The notes under the pieces are model-generated. The model did no database searches. It had not been told where the DNA came from and saw nothing but the letters and a program-made list of their open reading frames with translations. The position numbers were made by a program, and so were the translations under genes. From Breznakibacter xylanolyticus (lineage in GTDB: Bacteria > Bacteroidota > Bacteroidia > Bacteroidales > Marinilabiliaceae), in the NCBI RefSeq assembly GCF_003254275.1, contig NZ_QKZK01000010.1, positions 1 through 64,000 of the forward strand: a stretch of DNA of 64,000 nt, read 5' to 3'. Of the stretch, positions 21,883 to 30,422 are shown in pieces. Position 1 is the first letter of the stretch; every line of letters begins with the position of its first letter.

Positions 21883-23487
21883 ATGAAGAAACGAATGAGT
21901 ATTCAAAAGCGAATTGCTTTCAATGGAGCCTTGGTGTTGGCATTTATGTTGACCATGTGCACCCCAAAACCTCCTCAGAATGAGGATGTCGTAAAAATGT
22001 CCGTCGACGTCACGCAAAGTGGCCCTGAAATCAACCGTCACATCTTTGGCCAGTTTGCCGAACATTTGGGCACGGGCATTTACGGCGGCATTTGGGTGGG
22101 ACCCGAATCGGAAATCCCCAATACCCGCGGGATTCGTAATGATGTGGTGAAAGCTTTAAAGGCCATCAAAGTGCCCAACGTGCGCTGGCCGGGCGGTTGT
22201 TTTGCCGATCAGTACCACTGGCGCGATGGCATCGGTGCACCCGAGGAACGCAAAAGTCGCATCAATGTCAGCTGGGGCGGTAGTCCCGAAGCCAACACCT
22301 TTGGCACGCATGAATATTTCGATTTCATTTCTCAAATTGGTTCCGAAGCCTTTATTTCGGCCAATGTGGGATCGGGTACTGTGCAGGAATCGGCTGATTG
22401 GCTGGAGTATCTCACGGCTTCAGGGTCGACATTGGCTCTCGAGCGTGCCCGAAACGGTCACCCCGACCCCTACGATGTTGCCTTTTGGGGCGTGGGCAAC
22501 GAAGTGTGGGGATGCGGCGGTCCTTTTACCCCGCAGGAATATATCACCGAGCTTAAAAAGTTTGCCACTTTTACCAATAACTACAATGCCAACGTCAATA
22601 CTCAGTTTGTTGCGGTGGGCCCCGACTCGTTTGATGAATACAGCTTTGGCTATCCCGAAGCCATCATGGAGGCCTGGGCAAAGAAAACCTGGACCTGGGA
22701 TATTCAAGGGCTTTCGTTGCACATGTACACGCGTGGCGGCTGGCCGGCAGTGATTCCTGCTACCGGTTTCAACGAATCGGGATACGCAGCAGTCATTAAG
22801 GAAACTCTGGAAATGGACAAATTTATCAGCGACAATCGCGCCATCATGGATAAGTTCGACCCCGAACACAAAGTGTCGATCATGGTGGATGAGTGGGGCA
22901 CCTGGTATGCACCCACCGAAGGGACCAATCCCGGTTTTCTGCAACAGCAAAACTCACAACGCGATGCTGTGTTGGCGGCTTTGAATTTCAACATCTTTAT
23001 TCGTCATGCCGAGCGGGTGAAAGGGGCTAACATTGCCCAGATGATCAATGTGTTGCAAGCCATGATTCTGACCGAAGGTGAGAAGATGGTGCTCACACCC
23101 ACTTATCACACTTTCCGCATGTACGTGCCTTTTCAGGATGCTACGCGTTTGCCAATCAATTTCAATAAAGGCTTTTATAAAGAAGGAACCATTGAATTGC
23201 CGCGTGTGGATGCCATTGCTGCCAAAGGAAGAGATGGCAAAATTTACGTGGCCATCACCAATATCGACCCCAAAAACAACGCTTCGTTGGATCTCTCGTT
23301 TGATGAGCAAACCATCAAGGATGTGAAGGGGGAAACGCTGTATGCTTCGGCCATTGATGCTGTTAACACATTTGACAACCCTAACAATGTTGCTCCTACA
23401 TCCATTAACGCAAGTTTAACGGGCAGCAATGTGTCGGTAACGGTGCAGCCTCAGTCGGTCACGGTGCTCGAAATTGTATCGGAGTGA
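21883..23487 (+). CDS. GH51 alpha-L-arabinofuranosidase lipoprotein
   Basis: This 534-residue protein has a lipoprotein signal, with Cys26 in MLTMCTPKP. The GH51 barrel includes acid/base Glu207 in WGVGNEVWG and nucleophile Glu337 in IMVDEWGTWY; RWPGGCFAD and HMYTR are further family motifs. A C-terminal beta domain (about 435-534) completes the usual fold. The enzyme removes alpha-1,2/1,3-linked arabinose from arabinoxylan and its oligosaccharides. The lipid anchor places it at the outer membrane or in the periplasm. A strong terminator about 90 bases after the stop ends this part of the locus. Confidence 0.93.
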   Translation: MKKRMSIQKRIAFNGALVLAFMLTMCTPKPPQNEDVVKMSVDVTQSGPEINRHIFGQFAEHLGTGIYGGIWVGPESEIPNTRGIRNDVVKALKAIKVPNVRWPGGCFADQYHWRDGIGAPEERKSRINVSWGGSPEANTFGTHEYFDFISQIGSEAFISANVGSGTVQESADWLEYLTASGSTLALERARNGHPDPYDVAFWGVGNEVWGCGGPFTPQEYITELKKFATFTNNYNANVNTQFVAVGPDSFDEYSFGYPEAIMEAWAKKTWTWDIQGLSLHMYTRGGWPAVIPATGFNESGYAAVIKETLEMDKFISDNRAIMDKFDPEHKVSIMVDEWGTWYAPTEGTNPGFLQQQNSQRDAVLAALNFNIFIRHAERVKGANIAQMINVLQAMILTEGEKMVLTPTYHTFRMYVPFQDATRLPINFNKGFYKEGTIELPRVDAIAAKGRDGKIYVAITNIDPKNNASLDLSFDEQTIKDVKGETLYASAIDAVNTFDNPNNVAPTSINASLTGSNVSVTVQPQSVTVLEIVSE

Positions 23488-23578
23488 TTGCGTTTGGAGG
23501 TTTTGGTTTATAGCATCCACCTGTTCTGTGAATTCATTTGACTTGTAATTCATATTGCTGCTTATCCTTTTTTTAACG

Positions 23579-23621
23579 ATCCACTAAAGCCATGAAAGTA
23601 TGGTTTTAGTGGATTTTTTTG
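23579..23621 (+). terminator. Rho-independent terminator after GH51
   Basis: A 15-bp stem, ATCCACTAAAGCCAT (23579-23593) with ATGGTTTTAGTGGAT (23600-23614), has a 6-base loop and is followed by seven T residues. Confidence 0.93.
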
Positions 23622-23827
23622 TGACCATCGAAGATGTTTCTCTGATTGATGAATATGGTGTTTCCGGATAAGAATTGTTGATGAAGGTTCAATCTCCGTT
23701 TTTGTGCACGCATATCCTCTCAGCGTGATCCATTTCAATTTGTGGTCACAGAAGCGCGTCGGATGCGATGATTCTTTTCGTCTATTTATTAATGCTCACT
23801 TTTTCATGTGGTTGGTGTTGTTCGATG
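23622..23827. other. Spacer with no recognised feature
   Basis: I see no coding frame or repeat between the GH51 terminator and the next operator. Confidence 0.4.
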
Positions 23828-23892
23828 TGTCTGATTTTAGAAATTAAATGTCTGATTTTGGAAGTCGGCTTTGTTGCTTCTGTGTAATTTTA
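23828..23892 (+). promoter_or_regulatory. Conserved operator-promoter module, copy 5 (upstream of the GH115 operon)
   Basis: TGTCTGATTTT repeats begin at 23828 and 23849, the second continuing to GGAAGTCGGC. The -7-like box TAATTTTA starts at 23885, 36 bp after the second repeat. The GH115 start codon is 150 bases beyond the box. It probably drives a long operon with gaps of 16-50 bases between its first genes. Confidence 0.88.
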
Positions 23893-24042
23893 ACAAGCAT
23901 TTAATTTTTTTTTCAGAATGTGCATGTTCACAATTTGCGGTCGATGTGATGTTCATGAAATCGATAGGAAGATGTCGCTTGTGAGGTGACTGGTTTGCAT
24001 TGTGAAGAAGGGATTACTGGAATATACTTTAAAGTTTGATAT

Positions 24043-26604
24043 ATGAGAAAATTAATGACTTCTGTTTTGGCATTATTCTGCTTTGCGGCCATGTTTGCTC
24101 AGCCGATGAAAGAGGTGAAGTACGTGTCGGAGCATCAAGCCAACGGCTATTTTGCTATCAAACAAGGAAACGAGGCAACACCTTTGTTGCTCAGTTCTGT
24201 CGATTTCCCGGGCGTCATTCGCGCTGTGAATGATCTTCAGGAGGACATCTTCAAGGTTACAGGGTTGAAACCTGCTGTGTTTCAAAATAAAGCTCCCGGC
24301 GCCAAACAGGTCATTATCGCCGGAACCATCGGCAAAAGCCCGTTGATTGACGGTTTGGTGGCCAAAAAGTTGATTGATGCCAAGGCCTTAAAAGGCAAAT
24401 GGGAAAAGTTCATCATCACAACCATTGCCAATCCCATGCCGGGTGTTGAGAGTGCCCTGGTGATTGCCGGTAGCGGCAAGCGGGGCACCATCTATGGCAT
24501 TTACGACCTGTCGGAACAGATGGGCGTTTCACCCTGGTACTGGTGGGCTGACGTGCCGGTAGCCAAAAAGGAAAATGTTTTTGTGATGCCGGGCATCTAC
24601 ACTAAAGGCGAACCGGCAGTGAAATATCGGGGCATCTTTATCAACGACGAGGCGCCTTGTCTCACCGGTTGGGTCAAACATACTTACGGCACCGATTATG
24701 GCGACCACCGTTTTTATTCACGTGTGTTTGAACTCATCTTGCGTTTAAGAGGTAACTATTTGTGGCCGGCCATGTGGAATTGGTCCTTTTATGCCGATGA
24801 TGCCATGAACGGTAAAGTGGCCGACGAGATGGGTGTGATCATTGGCACTTCTCACCACGAGCCAATGGCGCGCAACCATCAGGAGTGGACGCGTAAGCGT
24901 AAGGAACACGGCGCATGGAACTATGCCACCAATCAAAAAGTCATCGATCAGTTTTTCAGGGATGGCATTGAGCGTATGAAAAGCACCGAAGATATTGTCA
25001 CCATTGGCATGCGCGGTGATGGCGATGAGGCCATGTCCGACGAAACCGATGTGCAGCTGCTCGAACGTGTGGTGAAAAACCAGCGCCAAATCATTGCCGA
25101 CGTTACCAAGAAGCCGGCCAACAAAACCACTCAAATTTGGGCGTTGTACAAAGAAGTGCTCGATTATTACGATGCCGGCATGCGTGTGCCCGATGATGTG
25201 ATCATGTTGCTTTGCGACGACAACTGGGGCAACGTGCGCCGCTTGCCCAACGAAAAAGAACGCCAACATCCGGGCGGGTGGGGTATGTACTACCATGTCG
25301 ATTATGTGGGTGCGCCCCGCAACACCAAGTGGCTCAACGTAACCCCCATTCAGCACATGTGGGAACAGTTGCAACTCACCTACGATTATGGCGTTGACAA
25401 ACTTTGGGTGCTCAATGTGGGCGACATCAAACCCATGGAATACCCCATCACCTTGTTCATGGACATGGCATGGGAGCCCAAGCGCTACACCGTTAACAAT
25501 CTGCTGGATCATCCCCGAAAATTTTGCGCACAACAGTTTGGTGACGACCAGGCCGATGAGGCCATGCGAATCCTCAACCTTTACAGCAAGTACAATGGTC
25601 GTGTTACCGCCGAAATGCTTGATAAAGACACTTACAACCTCGAAACCGGCGAGTGGAAAATGGTGTCGGACGAATACCTCAAGCTTGAAGCAGAAGCGTT
25701 GCGTCAATACCTGTCGTTAAAACCCGAGTGTCGCGATGCTTACAAGCAGTTAATTCTGTTTCCCGTGCAGGCAATGGCCAATCTTTACGAGATGTATTAC
25801 TCACAGGCCATGAACCACAAGCTGTTTGCCGAGAAAAACCCCCAAGCCAACCTGTGGGCCGACAATGTGGAGCGTACTTTTAGACGTGACGCCGAGTTGG
25901 AGTACGATTACAACAATGTGATGTCGGGCGGCAAGTGGAAAAACATGATGATTCAGAAAAAAATTGGCTACACTTCGTGGAACGATAACTTCCCTGCCAA
26001 TCAGCTTCCGCAAATCTACCGAATGGAGAATCCAGAATCGGCCGTTGGAAACTATGTGTTTACTCCCGCCAATGGTTATGTATCTATGGAAGCAGAGCAT
26101 TATTTCTCCAAAAAAGATGCAGCCAAGGCGCAGTGGACTGTGATTCCCTATTTGGGACGCACGCTGAGCGGGGTGGCCGTGATGCCTTACTCGCAGCCCG
26201 TTGATGGCGCCTCCATCTCCTATAAAATGCAATTGCCCGCCGATGTTCGCCAGGTGAAGGTGCATGTGGTGGTGAAATCGACCCTGGCATTTAAAAATCT
26301 CGATGGCCATCGTTATTCTGTTGGCTTTGATGGTGGTTCAGCTCAGGTGGTCAACTTCAACAACAACCTGAACGAGAAGCCTGAAAACATCTACTCCATT
26401 TTCTATCCTACCGTGGCACGCCGCGTCATTGAAAAAACGGTGCAGTTGGATGTCCCCGCTTCGGCCGATGGCATGCAGGTGTTGACGCTCTCCCCCTTGG
26501 ATCCGGGTGTGGTGTTCGAGAAAATTGTGGTCGATTTTGGCGGGTTCAAAAAGTCGTACTTGTTTATGGATGAATCGCCCAATAAACGTGTGGTGAATCA
26601 ATGA
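24043..26604 (+). CDS. GH115 alpha-glucuronidase
   Basis: This 853-residue protein has a signal peptide ending AMFAQ and the normal length for GH115. Family marks are the N-terminal alpha/beta domain with AGSGKRGTIYGIYDLSEQ, then the barrel with WYWWADVP, LRGNYLWPAMW, GTSHHEPMARN and GMRGDGDEAM. A helical region and a C-terminal beta-sandwich (about 680-850, with VSMEAEHY) follow. GH115 enzymes remove (4-O-methyl)glucuronic acid from internal and terminal xylose of glucuronoxylan. It is the first gene after the fifth operator and is followed 18 bases later by a GH43 gene, so the two are co-transcribed. Its presence shows that the target glycan carries uronic acid side chains. Confidence 0.94.
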   Translation: MRKLMTSVLALFCFAAMFAQPMKEVKYVSEHQANGYFAIKQGNEATPLLLSSVDFPGVIRAVNDLQEDIFKVTGLKPAVFQNKAPGAKQVIIAGTIGKSPLIDGLVAKKLIDAKALKGKWEKFIITTIANPMPGVESALVIAGSGKRGTIYGIYDLSEQMGVSPWYWWADVPVAKKENVFVMPGIYTKGEPAVKYRGIFINDEAPCLTGWVKHTYGTDYGDHRFYSRVFELILRLRGNYLWPAMWNWSFYADDAMNGKVADEMGVIIGTSHHEPMARNHQEWTRKRKEHGAWNYATNQKVIDQFFRDGIERMKSTEDIVTIGMRGDGDEAMSDETDVQLLERVVKNQRQIIADVTKKPANKTTQIWALYKEVLDYYDAGMRVPDDVIMLLCDDNWGNVRRLPNEKERQHPGGWGMYYHVDYVGAPRNTKWLNVTPIQHMWEQLQLTYDYGVDKLWVLNVGDIKPMEYPITLFMDMAWEPKRYTVNNLLDHPRKFCAQQFGDDQADEAMRILNLYSKYNGRVTAEMLDKDTYNLETGEWKMVSDEYLKLEAEALRQYLSLKPECRDAYKQLILFPVQAMANLYEMYYSQAMNHKLFAEKNPQANLWADNVERTFRRDAELEYDYNNVMSGGKWKNMMIQKKIGYTSWNDNFPANQLPQIYRMENPESAVGNYVFTPANGYVSMEAEHYFSKKDAAKAQWTVIPYLGRTLSGVAVMPYSQPVDGASISYKMQLPADVRQVKVHVVVKSTLAFKNLDGHRYSVGFDGGSAQVVNFNNNLNEKPENIYSIFYPTVARRVIEKTVQLDVPASADGMQVLTLSPLDPGVVFEKIVVDFGGFKKSYLFMDESPNKRVVNQ

Positions 26605-26622
26605 TATTGATACCTAATAAAA

Positions 26623-27969
26623 ATGGGAATAAATAAATTTGGCCTATGGTTAATGGCTTGGGGGTGCACCATTGCACTCCTGAGCCAAAACCCAATCATC
26701 CGCGATCAGTTCACGGCTGACCCTACGGCACGGGTTTTCAATGGCAGGATGTATGTTTATCCTTCACACGATATTTTGGCTGAGGAAGGCAAGGGACGTC
26801 CGGGGTGGTTTTGCATGGAAGATTACCATGTTTTTTCATCCGATAACCTCACGCAATGGATCGACCATGGCGTGATTGTCAGCCAAAATGATGTCCTATG
26901 GGGCGATTCGACCTCGTATAGCATGTGGGCACCCGACTGTGTGGAACGCAACGGCAAATATTACTTCTATTTCCCTGCCAACAATCGCGTGGTGGATGCC
27001 ACCGGTCGAAAAGGATTTTCCATCGGCGTGGCCATTGCCGATCATCCCGAAGGGCCTTTTGTTCCTCAGTCCGAACCCATTCAAAACGTGAGGGGCATCG
27101 ATCCCAATGTGTTCATTGACAAAGATGGACAGGCTTATTTGTACTGGTCGATGCAAAACATTTATGTGGCCAAGCTGAAAGACAATATGTTGGAGCTCGA
27201 TTCGGAGCCATTGATCATCGCCAACTTGCCCGATAAGGGCTTAAAGGAAGGACCCTTCGTGTTTGAGCGAAACGGACTTTATTACCTCACTTTCCCGCAT
27301 GTCGAAAACAACATTGAGCGATTGGAGTACGCCATCGGCAAACATCCCATGGGCCCCTTCGAAATGACAGGCGTCATCATGGACGAATCGCCCCTCAATT
27401 GCTGGACTAACCATCAATCCATTGTGCACTACAACCATCAGTGGTATCTGTTTTATCATCAAAACGAATATTCACCCAATTTCGACAAGAACCGCTCCAT
27501 CTGTATTGACAGCCTCTTTTTCAATGCCGATGGAACCATTCGGAAGGTTCTCCCGTCGCGTCGGGGTGTGGGCATCACCCCGGCCAATGCCACCATTGAG
27601 ATCGATCGCTACAGCGCCATCGGCGGAAGCAGTGCGAAAATTGAGTTTGTCGATTCGCTCAATGTGTTCAAGGGTTGGAAAACTGTTTTTCACCACGCTT
27701 CGGATTGGATACAATACAATGCGGTTGATTTTGGAACCAGCCAATTCAAAACCATTCAGTTGAAGGCTTTCGCGCCCAAGGGGGGAACTTTGCAAATCAG
27801 GCTCAATAGCATCGATGGCCCGCTTTTGGGTGAAGTAAAGGTGCCTTCCGGTAGCGATTGGACTTTGGTTGAGGCCAATTTAACGAATCTTAAATCGGGG
27901 GTTCACAATCTGTTTGTGAAAACCACACATGACCAATGGATTGAAGTCGATTGGTTAAATTTTAAATAA
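26623..27969 (+). CDS. GH43-CBM6 family arabinofuranosidase/xylosidase
   Basis: This 448-residue protein has a short signal peptide ending ALLSQ. Catalytic acids of the GH43 propeller are Asp33 in FTADPTARVF, Asp160 in RGIDPNVFID and Glu209 in LKEGPFVFE. A C-terminal CBM6-like beta-sandwich (about 330-448) ends WIEVDWLNFK. The protein shares its overall design with the GH43-CBM6 at 19.1 kb but has a longer loop near residues 50-65, so it probably attacks a different arabinosyl or xylosyl linkage. It sits 18 bases after GH115 and 16 bases before the TlpA gene. Confidence 0.9.
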   Translation: MGINKFGLWLMAWGCTIALLSQNPIIRDQFTADPTARVFNGRMYVYPSHDILAEEGKGRPGWFCMEDYHVFSSDNLTQWIDHGVIVSQNDVLWGDSTSYSMWAPDCVERNGKYYFYFPANNRVVDATGRKGFSIGVAIADHPEGPFVPQSEPIQNVRGIDPNVFIDKDGQAYLYWSMQNIYVAKLKDNMLELDSEPLIIANLPDKGLKEGPFVFERNGLYYLTFPHVENNIERLEYAIGKHPMGPFEMTGVIMDESPLNCWTNHQSIVHYNHQWYLFYHQNEYSPNFDKNRSICIDSLFFNADGTIRKVLPSRRGVGITPANATIEIDRYSAIGGSSAKIEFVDSLNVFKGWKTVFHHASDWIQYNAVDFGTSQFKTIQLKAFAPKGGTLQIRLNSIDGPLLGEVKVPSGSDWTLVEANLTNLKSGVHNLFVKTTHDQWIEVDWLNFK

Positions 27970-27985
27970 TTTAAATCCTTATTCT

Positions 27986-30379
27986 ATGACGAAAACATTT
28001 GCATTCCTGAGTCTTGCGCTCATCGTGTCCACCACCATGTGGGCACAAAAAGTGATTGAAAACCCACGTTTTGCCGCCACCACGGCCGATTATGTGAAGA
28101 TCACCCGCATTGAATTGCACGATACCATCACCAAAGTCGATTTTGAAGTGAGGTATTTCCCCAAATGGTGGATTTCGGTGTCATCTGCCGCAACCTATAT
28201 CCGAAATAGCAATGGTGGCGATAAATTGTTTGTGGTTCGTGCCGAAGGCATCAAAATGAACGAACAACACTGGACGCCTGAAAGTGGCTTGAATCAATAC
28301 ACCCTCTATTTCCCTGCTCTTGATAAAAATATCGAAAAGATTGATTTTATGGAAGAGTCGTGGAAGATTTATGACCTCGACATCAGTGGCAAGCCTTATG
28401 TCCCCACCATCCCGGTTGCTTTGCATGGCGATTGGCTGACTACCGATGGCAGCAATCAATGGACATTTACTTTTTACGACAATCAGGTCATTTGGCGCGA
28501 TCGGGTTTGGAAACCCCAATCAGTGACCCCCATGGGCAAAGGCTACCAGATGCAGCTGAGCAATGGCAACGAAACGGCTCATTTGTATTTGAATTTTAAA
28601 AAAGAGAACGTCTTGATTGGCACCTCTCCCAAACAAATGCAGATGTACAGCCGCATTCAAACCCGTAAAGTCGGGGCTGAATTGGAGAGTGACGATAAGT
28701 TTGACATCAAGGGATTTACCCCCGATACTGCCTCCTATTCCGGTTTCATTGTGGGCTATCATCCCAAAATTAGAAAAACTGCGATGGTGCAATATATGGA
28801 TGTGATCACCGGTCAGCACAAAAAGCAGTTAATAGAAATTGCTCCCGATGGCAGCTTCAGTTGTCGGCTGGCATTGCTGAATCCCACACAGATGATGTTT
28901 GAATTTGGGAGCAATCAACGTGAAGTCGTTTATTTGGAACCCGGCAAGACATTGTTTCATCGCATGGACTTGGCCGAGTACAACACCCCCTTTCAAAGCT
29001 ATGAGCAATATAGGACTCGTCGTCGCTTGTCGCTATACATGGGCGAATCGGGTCGTTTAAACAATGAGCTGCTCGCTATGGATACCCTTCGGTATTTCGA
29101 TTTCAACGATATGATGAGCAAAGTGCTGGACATGTCCGCTGCCGATTACAAAGCTTATTGCCTGGATGTGATGAAACGCGAGCAAGATGCATTGAAACAA
29201 TTTGCATCGAACCATGCGGTAAGTTCAAAGACTTATCAAGTTAAGGAGATGTCGATTCGCTTCAATGCCTTTACCAATATTCTATCTTACAAAATGAATA
29301 AGGAACAGGCTTATCGGAAAAAGAATCAAATATCGAATCCGCGTCAAAGTATTCCATTGGAGATTGAACAAGTTGCTCCTGCATTTTTTGATTTCATGAC
29401 TGCCGACGAATTGAATGACCCCATGTCATTACTCGTGGCTAATGATTATTTTTTTCTAATCAACCGTTTGCAGTATCACGATCATGTTCGTCCTGCTGTG
29501 AATTTTCGATGGGTGGCTTTCAAGGATTCGTTGCAAAACAGGGGTGTGACCTTGACCGAAGCTGATTTGGCCTTTTGGGACGGGATGATTGATTGCAAAA
29601 GTTATGATGACGAAAGGAAGAAACAAGCAGCAGGTCTTCCTGCGGTGGTGGGTGATCACATCGATTTGTTGAACTTCATCAGTATCAAAGGGTATCAAAT
29701 TATCGTCGATCAAAACTTGAAGAAATTCTTCGGTTTGGATAACGGATTGGCAACGGATTTCATGAAATCGCATAGCTTCTTTTCAGTCATTCAAAGCGCT
29801 CAACGACCTTTTAATGATGAAGAACGACAAGCCATTGATACCGCCTTTTCGGTTCCTTTTATTGCTCAGTACTTGTTGAAGAGTAGTGATGAAATGCAGC
29901 AGGAAATTGCTGCCCGCATCGAAGCCAACAAGCATAAAACCGGCTACAAGATTAACGAAACTCCTAAGACCGAAAGTGATAAGATTTTCGATGCCATGAT
30001 GGCCAACTATAAGGGAAAAGTGGTGGTGGTCGATTTTTGGGCTACTTGGTGCGGCCCCTGTCGGAGCAGCATCGAAGAGATGAAGAGCGTGAAAGAGGAG
30101 TTGGCCGGTAAAGACGTCGAGTTCGTGTACATCACCAACGATAGCTCCCCGCTTGATACCTGGAACCTGATGATTCCCGATATCAAGGGACAGCATTATC
30201 GCGTGAATCCCGACGAATGGAATTATTTATCGTCAAAATTCAATATTTCCGGTATTCCGCATTATGTGTTGGTGAATAAAAATGGCGAAGTGGTGAATCC
30301 CAAGTTTTCCGAGGCTCGCCAGAATGAATCCTTGAAACGAATTTTAGAGGCGCAGTTGCTTGAACCTGCTATTCAATAG
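27986..30379 (+). CDS. TlpA-family thioredoxin-like protein with large N-terminal domain
   Basis: This 797-residue secreted protein has a signal peptide ending TTMWAQ. A long beta-rich region (about 25-340) and a helical region (about 340-660) precede a TlpA-type thioredoxin domain (about 665-797). That domain contains DFWATWCGPCRSS and the cis-Pro motif ISGIPHYVLV. Such long TlpA-like proteins are common in Bacteroidota loci; a disulfide reductase or isomerase role in the periplasm is assumed, for instance for cysteine-containing secreted enzymes. It is embedded in the GH115 operon. The relic at 12.4 kb corresponds to its last 110 residues. Confidence 0.85.
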   Translation: MTKTFAFLSLALIVSTTMWAQKVIENPRFAATTADYVKITRIELHDTITKVDFEVRYFPKWWISVSSAATYIRNSNGGDKLFVVRAEGIKMNEQHWTPESGLNQYTLYFPALDKNIEKIDFMEESWKIYDLDISGKPYVPTIPVALHGDWLTTDGSNQWTFTFYDNQVIWRDRVWKPQSVTPMGKGYQMQLSNGNETAHLYLNFKKENVLIGTSPKQMQMYSRIQTRKVGAELESDDKFDIKGFTPDTASYSGFIVGYHPKIRKTAMVQYMDVITGQHKKQLIEIAPDGSFSCRLALLNPTQMMFEFGSNQREVVYLEPGKTLFHRMDLAEYNTPFQSYEQYRTRRRLSLYMGESGRLNNELLAMDTLRYFDFNDMMSKVLDMSAADYKAYCLDVMKREQDALKQFASNHAVSSKTYQVKEMSIRFNAFTNILSYKMNKEQAYRKKNQISNPRQSIPLEIEQVAPAFFDFMTADELNDPMSLLVANDYFFLINRLQYHDHVRPAVNFRWVAFKDSLQNRGVTLTEADLAFWDGMIDCKSYDDERKKQAAGLPAVVGDHIDLLNFISIKGYQIIVDQNLKKFFGLDNGLATDFMKSHSFFSVIQSAQRPFNDEERQAIDTAFSVPFIAQYLLKSSDEMQQEIAARIEANKHKTGYKINETPKTESDKIFDAMMANYKGKVVVVDFWATWCGPCRSSIEEMKSVKEELAGKDVEFVYITNDSSPLDTWNLMIPDIKGQHYRVNPDEWNYLSSKFNISGIPHYVLVNKNGEVVNPKFSEARQNESLKRILEAQLLEPAIQ

Positions 30380-30422
30380 TTTTTTAGATGTGTGTATCAA
30401 TCGACCATTGGTCGTTAAATGT

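Noticed and set aside
24745-25707. Long minus-strand open frame of 320 codons across GH115.
   Set aside because: It lies entirely inside the well-supported GH115 gene, is rich in His/Val as a codon shadow, and shows no family motif.
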